Shown here one piece after another: positions 1 through 9,012 of a stretch of DNA of 34,216 nt. The notes under the pieces were generated by a model, which was given only the letters and a program-made list of their open reading frames with translations, was not told the origin of the DNA and did not search any database. Origin of the DNA: a virus; the IMG/VR virus record IMGVR_UViG_3300009159_000177, positions 1-34,216 of that record, one strand, 5' to 3'. Made by a program: the position numbers and the translations under genes. How positions within the stretch are numbered: the stretch's first letter is position 1; every line of letters begins with the position of its first letter.

Positions 1-1
1 A

Positions 2-493
2 GTAGGAAAAACTACTGTATATGAATTGTTAAAGAATGAATTACCACATTATGGATTCAAAAACGAATCAACAAGAACGGTTGGTAATTATGGATTTCCT
101 ATTAATGAAGCAGGTACTTCTGAAACACAATTAGCTATTTCTTCCTTTCATTTAGAAGCTCTATTAGAACCAGGAGATGTAATCTTAGATAGATGTTATT
201 TAGATTTATTAGTATATTCAGGTAATATGGAAAATTTATCTAATAGTGCATATAATTATATCTTAGATACTTGGTTAAGAGTTATGAATCAATATACACA
301 TTTTATTTACTTTCCTATTGAGTTTACATCAGTAGACGATGGAGTAAGAAGCGTAAACGAGGAATGGAGAACTAAAATTGATGCTGAATTCAAACATCAC
401 TTAATAGCAATAAAAAACTTAGGAGGAGATTATCTAACAGTATCAGGAAGTCCAAAGCAAAGAGTTGAACAAATATTAAACTATATAAAATAA
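2..493 (+). CDS. P-loop nucleotide kinase-like protein, 5' end missing
   Basis: The reading frame is open to the left edge of the window, so the start is outside. The first visible residues read VGKTT, the end of a Walker A P-loop, followed by a helix (VYELLKNEL). Further on, LDRCYLDLLVYS resembles the DR-containing segment of small nucleoside/nucleotide kinases and of AAA_28/NadR-like ATPases. I infer an ATP-dependent kinase or NTPase of that fold; substrate unknown. Its stop is one base before the queF start, so the two are probably co-transcribed and it might act in nucleotide metabolism. A TTG at 26 could be misread as a start, but the P-loop upstream argues against that. Confidence 0.6.
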   Translation, partial: VGKTTVYELLKNELPHYGFKNESTRTVGNYGFPINEAGTSETQLAISSFHLEALLEPGDVILDRCYLDLLVYSGNMENLSNSAYNYILDTWLRVMNQYTHFIYFPIEFTSVDDGVRSVNEEWRTKIDAEFKHHLIAIKNLGGDYLTVSGSPKQRVEQILNYIK

Positions 494-494
494 A

Positions 495-1421
495 ATGACA
501 CAAGAATTAAATCAAGCAGAAGTAGTTGCAATAGCAGGAAAGCATTTAGGGAAAGTAGGCGGAGAAGGGTATAAGGATACTTATGATCCGGGACTATTAG
601 TAGAAATTCCTAGATATTTAAACAGAGAAGCATATGGAATAGATGATAATAATCTTCCATTCGTAGGAGGAGATGCTTGGAATGCATATGAAGTATCAGC
701 AATTACTACAAAAGGACTTCCAGTAGCAGGGATGTTAAAAATTTGGTATCCAGCAGATTCAAAACTACACGTAGAGTCAAAGTCAATTAAATTATATTTA
801 AATTCATTCAATATGACTCCAATGGGAGATACAGATCATGAATGTATTGTAATTTTAAAAGATAGAGTTAGAAAGGACTTATCTGACTTACTTCAAACAA
901 AGGTAGAAGTTCAAATGTTTACTTCTGATTTTACTCCAACTTACTCCTTTAAGGGATATGCTGATTTAGGAGCATTAGTTGATTTAAATAAAATTGAATT
1001 TACCTCTTATCATTCAGATGCATCTCAATTAGGAACAGAAGAAGTATCAGATGATTTTGATATTGGAGCAATTAAAGTACAATCAAATCTTCTAAGATCA
1101 AATTGTAGAGTAACAAACCAGCCAGACTGGGGTGATGTATTTATTCATATTAAGCCAACAGTAGGAGTTGTTCCTGATTTAGAATCATTAGCAAAATATA
1201 TTGTAAGTCACAGGCAAGTAAGTCACTTCCATGAGGAAATTGCTGAAATGATTTATATGCACTTAAAAGAAGCTTATAATCCAGAAGAATTAATGGTAGC
1301 TTGTTTATATACAAGACGTGGAGGATTAGATATTAATCCAATTAGAGCCTCGCATAAAGAATTAATACCAGGATTCTTTACAGACATTAATTGTAGAATG
1401 GCAAAAACATTACGTCAATAA
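495..1421 (+). CDS. queF: QueF, NADPH-dependent 7-cyano-7-deazaguanine (preQ0) reductase, two-module type
   Basis: QueF reduces the nitrile of preQ0 to the amine preQ1 using NADPH, in the queuosine pathway. The 308 residues match the long, two T-fold form (E. coli-like) rather than the short Bacillus-like form. The ESKS substrate motif is at residues 94-97, followed by IKLYLNSF. The thioimide-forming cysteine lies in SNCRVTNQPDWGD (C204), with the partner Asp (D211) seven residues later, and HFHEE and TRRGG follow. All key residues are present, so it should be active. In phages, QueF belongs to deazaguanine pathways that put preQ1-like bases into DNA to resist restriction (known for some phages and haloviruses). 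The partner genes (queC/D/E, folE, dpdA) are not in this window. It lies between a kinase-like gene and a small unknown gene, overlapping the latter by one base. Confidence 0.93.
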   Translation: MTQELNQAEVVAIAGKHLGKVGGEGYKDTYDPGLLVEIPRYLNREAYGIDDNNLPFVGGDAWNAYEVSAITTKGLPVAGMLKIWYPADSKLHVESKSIKLYLNSFNMTPMGDTDHECIVILKDRVRKDLSDLLQTKVEVQMFTSDFTPTYSFKGYADLGALVDLNKIEFTSYHSDASQLGTEEVSDDFDIGAIKVQSNLLRSNCRVTNQPDWGDVFIHIKPTVGVVPDLESLAKYIVSHRQVSHFHEEIAEMIYMHLKEAYNPEELMVACLYTRRGGLDINPIRASHKELIPGFFTDINCRMAKTLRQ

Positions 1422-1714
1422 TGTTATCCAAAGCAGAAGCAAAAAGTCTAAGTCAAATGCGATTTAGGGTAATTGCAAAAAGAGAAGCTCCAGGAGATAG
1501 ATGGAGACTAGTAGATGAAAATCATAAACCTTCTGGAGAGATCATAGAAGGTTTAGTTGAGACTTTATCAGCTTATATGAGAAAGACTGGACATAAGGAA
1601 GGTTATAGATTAGAACCACTTAAGGGAGTTCTAATGGCAATTGAATGGGCAGAACCAGAACCGGAACTCCCTCCACCACCACCAAAAACATTTGACCTTT
1701 ACGGGGAATTTTAA
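1421..1714 (+). CDS. Small protein of unknown function with proline-rich tail
   Basis: I do not recognise this 97-aa protein. It starts in a TAATG overlap with the queF stop, so translation is likely coupled. The body is charged and probably helical (AEAKSLSQMRFRV, LSAYMRKTGHKEGY). The tail is acidic and then proline-rich (EPEPELPPPPPKTFD), typical of a flexible or protein-binding end. It closes the queF transcription unit: an intrinsic terminator fused to the polA promoter begins about ten bases after its stop. A role linked to QueF is possible by position only. Confidence 0.65.
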   Translation: MLSKAEAKSLSQMRFRVIAKREAPGDRWRLVDENHKPSGEIIEGLVETLSAYMRKTGHKEGYRLEPLKGVLMAIEWAEPEPELPPPPPKTFDLYGEF

Positions 1715-1720
1715 CACAAA

Positions 1721-1746
1721 AGAGTTGCTTAATTGCAGCTCTTTTC
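1721..1746 (+). terminator. Intrinsic terminator after the queF operon, fused to the polA promoter
   Basis: AGAGTTGC (1721-1728) and GCAGCTCT pair as an 8-bp stem with one G-U pair around the loop TTAATT, followed by a short T run. The TTG of the next promoter is part of the 5' arm. Confidence 0.75.
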
Positions 1747-1761
1747 ATATATTAAGATATA
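1725..1761 (+). promoter_or_regulatory. Bacteroidota-type promoter for polA
   Basis: TTG at 1725-1727, 20 bases, then TATATTAA at 1748-1755 followed by GATATA. Same architecture and identical spacing as nine other promoters here. It lies 18 bases before the polA ATG and supports that start. Confidence 0.8.
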
Positions 1762-1772
1762 TAAAATCAGTT

Positions 1773-4103
1773 ATGCAAATAGAAAAAAAATACTACCACG
1801 TTGACAATATCGAAATGGTCAACCTCCTTATCGAACATATAAACAATTCTGAAGTAATTGCCTATGATACTGAAACAACAGGTATAAATGTAAGAAAGGA
1901 TCAAATTGTAGGATGGTCTATATCAGGAGAAGAAGGAATAGGTTTTTATCTTCCAACTCAGAAATGGAATACAGAATTAAATCAATTAGAGGAATGTATC
2001 ATTGGCGGAAAAGGAGCACATGGTATTACTAAAAAGTTACTCCCGCTGCTTAAGGGTAAGAAACTAGTAATGCACAATGCTTCTTTTGACTGCCGTATTA
2101 CTAAAAACTATTACGGAGTATCTCTTTTAGAAGATCTTTGGGTAGATACAGCTCTACTTGTTCATACAGTACAGGAAGAAGGAGCCGGAATGGGAGTATT
2201 TGGATTAAAAGCATTAGCAATCTCTATTCAGAAAGAGATAGGACTTGATGTAGAAGAAGCAGCCAACAAAGAACAAGTAGAGTTAAAAGAATCAATTAAA
2301 GCAAACGGAGGATCAACTACAAAAGACCTCTATGAAATTTTCAAAGCAGATATGACAATTCTGTCTAAGTATGCTGCAGCCGATACAGATTTAACTCTCA
2401 GGGTCTGTAATCACTTCCTAAAAGTGTTAAAGGCAGAAGGATTAGAGAAGTTCTTCTTTGAAGAAGAAGTAATGCCTCTTTATAAAGAAGTAACTATTCC
2501 TATGGAAGAATTAGGAGTTGATTTAGATATTCCTCTTCTAGAAAAAACTAGAGATGAAATTACAAAAGATCTAGAAGAGAATAAGAATATAGTAATAAAA
2601 AGTATATTAGCAATTCCAGAAGCAAAGGAATGGATTGTTGATACTGCTCTAGGAACTTATCGACCTTCACATAAAGGTACTTGGGCTCAAAATTTAGTTA
2701 TGCTTCATGCTCTTCCTTTAGCAAGAAGTGCTGGTGGAAAGTATTCTTTAACTAAAAAAGCTATTGAAGAATTAGATGAAAGTAACGTAAAACAATTCCT
2801 ACTAACTGGTGATTTAAAATTACTAGATGAAATGGAAGTAGTTAGAATCTCTATGTCAATGTGGAAGGAAGAGAATGACGGAGAGTATTTGAATATACAA
2901 TCTAAGAAGCACTTAGGTGAAATTGCTTTTAAGTATATGGGAATTAAACCTCTTACTCAGACTAAAAAAGGTCAAGATCAATTCGATATGGATATGTTAG
3001 AGGAGTTATCTAAAACATATGAATGGGCTGAGAATTTACGTATCTACAATAAGCTTTTGAAGATTAAGTCAACTTATATAGATAGGTTCTTAGACAATCA
3101 AGAGGACGGGAAATACTACTTCTATTTCAAGCAGCACGGTACAGTATCAGGAAGATATGGATCAGATGCCCAGCAACTACCTAAACCAAAAGAAGAAGGA
3201 GAAGATGCACCAATTATTGTACATTATACAAATGTAGTAAGAGAGTTTTTAATTGCTGGAGAAGGTAGAAAGTTAATCGATAATGACTATACATCTTTAG
3301 AACCTCACTGCTTTGCTTCTGTAGCAGAAGATATTAACCTTCAAGAGATTTTTAATAATGGCTGGGACTTTTATTCTACAGTTGCTATTAGGACTGAGAA
3401 ATTAGATCAAAATAAAGTAAAGTATCCGAACGGTGTTTCTCCTGATACTAAGTCTCCTATCTTCTTAAAAAAGCTAGATCCAGTAAAAAGGAACCAAGCT
3501 AAAGCATATTCTTTAGGAATTGCATACGGAATGGAAGCATATGCATTAGCAAAGACTTTAAGTATATCTCAGAAAGAAGCAGATACTCTTGTAGCAGGGT
3601 ACCTAGATGGTTTTCCGCAGCTAAAAGAATGGAGAGTGAACTCTAGAAATCAAGTAAAAAAGTACGGGTTTATTCAGAATAAAGTAGGACGAATCAGACA
3701 CTTACCGAAAGTAAAGCAGATCTTCGATAAATATGGAGATCAAGTATTAGATTGGAGATTCAGAAAAGATTTAGAACAAAGATACGGTAAGGAAGCAGTA
3801 TTACAATTATATAGAGATTATAGAAATGGATTAAACAACTGCTTGAATTACCAATTACAATCACTAGCAGCAGCGGTTGTAAATAGAGCAGCAGTTCAGA
3901 TTAATAGAAAAGCAAAGGAGTTAGGAATAGATGCTAGAGTACAAGCGCAGATTCATGATCAGTTAATTATAAATGTAAGAGAGGATCAAGCAGAAATGTT
4001 TATGCCATATGTACAGGAGTTAATGGAAAATACAACAAAGCTTCCTGGAGTAACTTTAAAAGCACCCCCACAGATAGCAAACAATTTCGCAGAAGGTCAT
4101 TAG
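1773..4103 (+). CDS. polA: DNA polymerase I (family A) with 3'-5' exonuclease domain
   Basis: This is the replicative or repair polymerase of the phage: 776 aa, with an N-terminal DEDDy proofreading domain and a C-terminal family A polymerase, without a 5' nuclease domain. Exonuclease residues are D32 and E34 (DTETTG), N102/D106 (NASFD), and Y200/D204. Polymerase motif A is DYTSLEPH (D505), motif B RNQAKAYSLGIAYG, motif C IHDQ (H728, D729). Two positions are unusual. The O-helix residue equivalent to E. coli F762 is Leu (L581), and motif C has Gln where HDE is usual. The start at 1773 is chosen because the promoter and terminator lie between it and the preceding gene; an upstream in-frame extension to 1641 would run through both. 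Confidence 0.95.
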   Translation: MQIEKKYYHVDNIEMVNLLIEHINNSEVIAYDTETTGINVRKDQIVGWSISGEEGIGFYLPTQKWNTELNQLEECIIGGKGAHGITKKLLPLLKGKKLVMHNASFDCRITKNYYGVSLLEDLWVDTALLVHTVQEEGAGMGVFGLKALAISIQKEIGLDVEEAANKEQVELKESIKANGGSTTKDLYEIFKADMTILSKYAAADTDLTLRVCNHFLKVLKAEGLEKFFFEEEVMPLYKEVTIPMEELGVDLDIPLLEKTRDEITKDLEENKNIVIKSILAIPEAKEWIVDTALGTYRPSHKGTWAQNLVMLHALPLARSAGGKYSLTKKAIEELDESNVKQFLLTGDLKLLDEMEVVRISMSMWKEENDGEYLNIQSKKHLGEIAFKYMGIKPLTQTKKGQDQFDMDMLEELSKTYEWAENLRIYNKLLKIKSTYIDRFLDNQEDGKYYFYFKQHGTVSGRYGSDAQQLPKPKEEGEDAPIIVHYTNVVREFLIAGEGRKLIDNDYTSLEPHCFASVAEDINLQEIFNNGWDFYSTVAIRTEKLDQNKVKYPNGVSPDTKSPIFLKKLDPVKRNQAKAYSLGIAYGMEAYALAKTLSISQKEADTLVAGYLDGFPQLKEWRVNSRNQVKKYGFIQNKVGRIRHLPKVKQIFDKYGDQVLDWRFRKDLEQRYGKEAVLQLYRDYRNGLNNCLNYQLQSLAAAVVNRAAVQINRKAKELGIDARVQAQIHDQLIINVREDQAEMFMPYVQELMENTTKLPGVTLKAPPQIANNFAEGH

Positions 4104-4106
4104 AAG

Positions 4107-4138
4107 TTGTCTCCTGCACTATTTATTCGTATATTATA
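4107..4138 (+). promoter_or_regulatory. Promoter for groES-groEL
   Basis: TTG at 4107-4109, 20 bases, TATATTAT at 4130-4137. It lies in the 63-base gap between polA and groES. A leader of about 25-30 bases would precede the groES ATG. Confidence 0.7.
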
Positions 4139-4166
4139 AAAATAAGTTATTAATTAAATTAAGTTT

Positions 4167-6115
<1,949 letters not shown>

Positions 6116-6137
6116 TATTAATAATAAATAAAAAAAG

Positions 6138-6311
6138 ATGAACAAACAAGAGTTATTTGAAAAAATTGATGGGTTGTACCAAGAATTTGCCACACAGCAT
6201 AACGGAACAACTAAAAAGTCACAAGCCAATGCCCGTAAGTCAATCGGAGAGGTTAAAAAATTAATTACAGAGTATAGAAAAGCCTCAACAGAGGAAGGTA
6301 AAACCAAGTAA
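6138..6311 (+). CDS. Histone H1-like (Hc1-like) small basic protein
   Basis: A 57-aa lysine-rich protein that binds DNA if it follows its family. It begins MNKQELFEKIDGLYQEF and contains KKSQANARKSIGEVKKLI followed by EYRKASTEEGK. This pattern (ARK followed by an amphipathic helix ending in a basic RK-S segment) resembles the Hc1/histone H1-like proteins of Bacteroidota, which compact DNA. It follows groEL by 22 A-rich bases. The stop at 6309-6311 directly borders a GC-rich structured element. Possible roles are compaction of phage DNA or interference with host chromatin. Family assignment is by eye; identity is moderate. Confidence 0.6.
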   Translation: MNKQELFEKIDGLYQEFATQHNGTTKKSQANARKSIGEVKKLITEYRKASTEEGKTK

Positions 6312-6366
6312 CAGCCGGAAGGGGAGAGGGGCGCAAATCCCTCTCACCGAAGGTGACCGCGCAAAT
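6312..6366 (+). ncRNA. GC-rich structured RNA element of unknown class
   Basis: A 55-base stretch with about 64 percent G+C in a genome of roughly one third G+C. GAGAGGG (6324-6330) pairs perfectly with CCCTCTC (6339-6345) around an 8-base loop, GCGCAAAT. A second hairpin, TCACC-GAA-GGTGA (6344-6356), partly overlaps the first 3' arm, so the two may compete. The loop sequence GCGCAAAT recurs exactly at 6359-6366. No T run follows, so it is not an ordinary terminator. It lies between the H1-like gene and a membrane protein gene, ten bases before that ATG. Confidence 0.5.
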
Positions 6367-6376
6367 TTAAAAACAT

Positions 6377-6691
6377 ATGATAACAGTAATAGTAATTTTA
6401 GTAGCAGCATTAGCAATTGCAGGTTTATTAACCTACGCCTTTCACAAAAATGATAATGACCTTCCATTTATTGCTCCAACCTACACCAAAGAGGAACTAG
6501 ACAACATCAAACTAGTAGAGGAATTATACAACAAGGACTTAAGACCAGTTGTAGCCAAGAAAGTCAAGCCAGTAGTAGCCAAAGAACTTGAAGTTATTGA
6601 ACCAGAGTTACTAACAAAGGAAAGCAAACCAGAGTTTCCAATTGACAAGCCAGCAAAGAAAAAAAGAAAATATTATCCTAAAAAGAACTAA
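6377..6691 (+). CDS. Small single-pass membrane protein with basic tail
   Basis: I do not recognise the family. Residues 1-22 (ITVIVILVAALAIAGLLTYAF) form one clear transmembrane helix at the very N terminus. It is followed by a soluble part with a short repeat (RPVVAKKVK, KPVVAKELE), alternating acidic and basic residues, and a lysine-rich end (KPAKKKRKYYPKKN). The topology suggests inner-membrane anchoring with a cytoplasmic charged tail. Its start lies just after the GC-rich structured element, which could control its translation. Confidence 0.65.
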   Translation: MITVIVILVAALAIAGLLTYAFHKNDNDLPFIAPTYTKEELDNIKLVEELYNKDLRPVVAKKVKPVVAKELEVIEPELLTKESKPEFPIDKPAKKKRKYYPKKN

Positions 6692-6693
6692 TA

Positions 6694-6948
6694 ATGTCAG
6701 ATTCAATTACCAAATATCACGAGCTAGTGGATAAAGAGGCTTTACCTCTTCAATCCGAACATCAAAGGAGTATTGAGAGTATAGTTGAGATTCTACAAGC
6801 TTCTAAGAAAGCAAAACTAAGAGGTGCTTTGTTAAAACAGGTAGTAAAGATATCTCAAGAAGGACCTCACCTAACACCAGGTACTGTATTCCAAATAGCA
6901 GCCGATGTGGTAAAGGTAGATGAATTATGTAACTTACAAAAAAAGTAA
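6694..6948 (+). CDS. Small helical protein of unknown function
   Basis: An 84-aa protein without a family I can name. It looks almost entirely helical (SIESIVEILQASKKAKLRGALLKQVVKI), with a short break at GPHLTPGTVF. It starts two bases after the preceding stop and ends one base before the zinc-ribbon gene, so it sits in a tight operon with both. Confidence 0.6.
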   Translation: MSDSITKYHELVDKEALPLQSEHQRSIESIVEILQASKKAKLRGALLKQVVKISQEGPHLTPGTVFQIAADVVKVDELCNLQKK

Positions 6949-6949
6949 A

Positions 6950-7186
6950 ATGGAACAACAACCAAGAATGAACCTATCGATTGATCAAACTCTTCCGGTA
7001 GAGTGTGAAAAATGTTCAAAGACTTTCTTTGAAGAAGCTCTTCATATTAGAAAAGCAAGTGGAATTTTAACAGGTACAGGACAAACAACATATATGCCAA
7101 TACCAGTATTCGCGTGTAAGGCATGTGGTCATGTTAACACTGAGTTCCTTCCAAAGGAATTAAAAAGTTTGAACTCTGAGGAATAA
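6950..7186 (+). CDS. Small zinc-ribbon protein
   Basis: 78 aa starting at the ATG one base after the previous stop; an upstream in-frame start at 6920 would overlap the neighbour and is less likely. Two cysteine knuckles, CEKC near residue 20 and CKACGH near residue 60, are separated by about 36 residues and would bind one zinc ion. The segment between is GILTGTGQTTYMPIP. Small zinc ribbons of this layout occur in many phages without known function. It ends the unit; a strong terminator follows. Confidence 0.7.
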   Translation: MEQQPRMNLSIDQTLPVECEKCSKTFFEEALHIRKASGILTGTGQTTYMPIPVFACKACGHVNTEFLPKELKSLNSEE

Positions 7187-7210
7187 ATCAGACTTTGATT
7201 ATAAATTGAA

Positions 7211-7233
7211 AGAGGCTTTGTGCCTCTTTTTTT
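7211..7233 (+). terminator. Intrinsic terminator
   Basis: AGAGGC (7211-7216) pairs perfectly with GCCTCT (7222-7227) around TTTGT and is followed by seven T residues. It separates the chaperonin-to-zinc-ribbon genes from the lysis module. Confidence 0.85.
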
Positions 7234-7281
7234 GTGCCTAATTATACGAAAGAGTTACCAGAATATACGTTATAGAATTGG

Positions 7282-7317
7282 TTGTAGTTTATTAACTTAA
7301 TTAAATATTTACGTATG
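7282..7317 (+). promoter_or_regulatory. Possible weak promoter before the lysis module
   Basis: TTG at 7282-7284 is followed after 19 bases by AATATTTACGTATG, which matches the TATATTTAGGTATA block at 11 of 14 positions. Its last three bases are the ATG of the next gene. Spacing differs by one base from the other promoters, so this call is tentative. Confidence 0.35.
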
Positions 7318-7560
7318 GGATTTTTTAGCATTTTCAAGAAATCAAGTGATTATAACGAGAAAGTTATAATTGGATTTTTATCATTCGCAGTAATGGTTGC
7401 TGCTATTACAGTTGATCTTGTCTCAGGATACTTAGGCAAAGAATTAAAATTAAACGAATACATCTTTGATGCATTTATGTATATTACCTTAGGTAGTTTT
7501 CTTCCTGACGTAATTGAAAAGTTTGCTGGTTTTAGAGGAGGTAATAAATCTAGCGAATAA
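7315..7560 (+). CDS. Two-helix membrane protein, holin-like
   Basis: 81 aa with two transmembrane segments, roughly residues 17-38 (IIGFLSFAVMVAAITVDLVSGY) and 48-65 (YIFDAFMYITLGSFLPDVI), a short charged start and a hydrophilic end. No family is certain. Size, topology and position two genes before an endolysin suggest a holin or holin partner, the protein that opens the inner membrane at lysis. Confidence 0.6.
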   Translation: MGFFSIFKKSSDYNEKVIIGFLSFAVMVAAITVDLVSGYLGKELKLNEYIFDAFMYITLGSFLPDVIEKFAGFRGGNKSSE

Positions 7561-7566
7561 CATTAC

Positions 7567-7887
7567 ATGTTCTCAGAAGGTGGAATAGTAATGGTAGCAG
7601 GAATCCTGCTAGGGTTAGGTGTAATAGGCGCTTCGGTCTATTTTGTAAATAGGCTATTTGCAAGTCATACTCAAGAAATTTTAGTACGATTTATCTTATT
7701 AGTATTTACCTCACTTGTAGCACTATTTATAGTAGATAAGGTGATAGCATGGCAGGTAAAACTACTATCAGACGAACAGAACAGCCAATTATTTGATTTA
7801 ATAAAAACATTAGTACTTATGATATTTTCTTACTACTTCGGTACAAAAGAAGGTGTAGAGACTAACGGAGATAAAAATAAAAAATAA
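7567..7887 (+). CDS. Three-helix membrane protein, holin-like
   Basis: 106 aa with three predicted transmembrane helices at about residues 5-27, 39-60 and 75-93, and a hydrophilic charged C terminus (KEGVETNGDKNKK). This is the classic class I holin shape. The third helix ends SYYFGTKEG, a pattern seen in phage holin-type proteins. It lies immediately upstream of the endolysin gene. The neighbouring two-helix protein and the gene at 9013 are competing holin candidates, so one may be an antiholin. Confidence 0.6.
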   Translation: MFSEGGIVMVAGILLGLGVIGASVYFVNRLFASHTQEILVRFILLVFTSLVALFIVDKVIAWQVKLLSDEQNSQLFDLIKTLVLMIFSYYFGTKEGVETNGDKNKK

Positions 7888-7901
7888 GAAAAAACTAGAC
7901 A

Positions 7902-8513
7902 ATGAGTTTAAAAAGTTTACAAGAAAAAATTGGAGTAACAGCAGATGGTGCTTTTGGTCCAGGAACAATGAAAAAAGCAATGGAGTTTTATAAATTAACT
8001 CCAGTTAGAGCAGCACATTTCTTTGCTCAAACAGCACACGAAACAGGTGGATTTAAAACATTTTCGGAAAATCTAAACTACTCAGTAGATGGTCTTCAAA
8101 AAATATTTGGAAAATACTTTCCTGGTACTTTAGAAGAAAGTTATGCCAAACAACCTGAAAAGATTGCAAATAGAGTTTATGCCTCTAGAATGGGTAATGG
8201 TGATGAAAAATCAGGAGACGGATATAAATTCAGAGGAAGAGGTGCTCTTCAATTAACAGGTAAAGATAACTATACAGCTTTTGCTCAATACCTACAGAAA
8301 CCAGAAATAATAAAAACACCGGAATTAGTAGCAACAGTATATTCTTTTGAATCAGCAATGTTCTTCTTTGATAAAAATAAGCTTTGGTCAATTTGTGATC
8401 AAGGAGTTAATGATGCAGCTATATTAGCTCTTACAAAAAGAATTAATGGAGGTACTCATGGCTTAGAAGATAGAAATCAAAAAACTAAAAAGTATTACGA
8501 ATACGTAAAATAA
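7902..8513 (+). CDS. GH19-family endolysin (chitinase-like muramidase)
   Basis: 203 aa. The GH19 fold cuts glycan strands, in phages the host peptidoglycan. The catalytic segment AQTAHETGGF holds the presumed acid Glu (E47), with SENLNYS just after it. KFRGRGALQLTGKDNY and ALTKRINGG are typical of the phage GH19 lysin group. The first 30 residues (LQEKIGVTADGAFGPGTM) resemble a shortened peptidoglycan-binding repeat. No signal peptide, so export would depend on a holin, and two holin-like genes precede it. The length is normal for phage GH19 endolysins. Confidence 0.9.
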   Translation: MSLKSLQEKIGVTADGAFGPGTMKKAMEFYKLTPVRAAHFFAQTAHETGGFKTFSENLNYSVDGLQKIFGKYFPGTLEESYAKQPEKIANRVYASRMGNGDEKSGDGYKFRGRGALQLTGKDNYTAFAQYLQKPEIIKTPELVATVYSFESAMFFFDKNKLWSICDQGVNDAAILALTKRINGGTHGLEDRNQKTKKYYEYVK

Positions 8514-8520
8514 ATTTGTT

Positions 8521-9006
8521 ATGGAGAACTTTGACTTACGAAACTTTTTAATTGAAAATAAACTAACAGTAAATTCTAAACTTCTATCAGAACAGGAAGT
8601 AGATGAAGTAAATTGGAAAGGATTAGCAGCTGGTGCAGCTATGGCAATAGCCGGAGTAACAGGAGCAAGTGGTCAAATCAAACCAGAATATAAAGCCAAA
8701 ATTGATTCAATTCAAAAAGTACAAACACTTTCACCACAGCAGAAAAGAGCTGAGATACAAAAGATAGTTCAACTAAACCGTGGTGAAATTTCAGGTAAAA
8801 AGAGAGAAGATTTCTTACGTACAATGGCAGCAGCAGGCTTCACTGATGAGAAAGCATATTCAGAATATCTAGCAAAAAATGCTAAAAAGAAAAATGTAGG
8901 ATTAGATGGACTAGAAATAGGTAAAGCATGCAAAAGAGGAGATACAAAAGGTAGTTGTTCAACAGGAGCTACTATGGGTGGAGATTCATTAAAAGATAAT
9001 GACTAA
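8521..9006 (+). CDS. Possible virion protein with N-terminal sorting-like segment
   Basis: 161 aa, family unknown. The N terminus MENFDLRNFLIENKLT followed by NSKLLSEQEVDE looks like the short helical capsid-targeting segments of some T4-like head proteins, and LSE would fit a head-protease site (Leu/Ile-x-Glu). Residues 33-54 are Ala/Gly-rich and hydrophobic (LAAGAAMAIAGVTGASGQ), then a charged helical region, and a Cys-Gly-Ser end (CKRGDTKGSCSTGATMGG). The LAAGAAMAIAGVTGASG stretch could instead be a membrane segment. It sits between the endolysin and a holin-like gene, which could also mean a role in lysis. Confidence 0.5.
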   Translation: MENFDLRNFLIENKLTVNSKLLSEQEVDEVNWKGLAAGAAMAIAGVTGASGQIKPEYKAKIDSIQKVQTLSPQQKRAEIQKIVQLNRGEISGKKREDFLRTMAAAGFTDEKAYSEYLAKNAKKKNVGLDGLEIGKACKRGDTKGSCSTGATMGGDSLKDND

Positions 9007-9012
9007 GTTACT

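Noticed and set aside
1641-1772. N-terminal extension of the DNA polymerase to an upstream ATG
   Set aside because: The stretch overlaps the previous gene and covers a terminator and promoter; the encoded residues do not resemble the polymerase family.
6312-6366. Resemblance to an FMN-type or cobalamin-type riboswitch, or to the 3' half of a tRNA
   Set aside because: Short matches such as GGGG...CCCT and CAAATCCC are there, but the remaining conserved domains, T-loop bases and length are missing. Kept only as an unclassified structured element.
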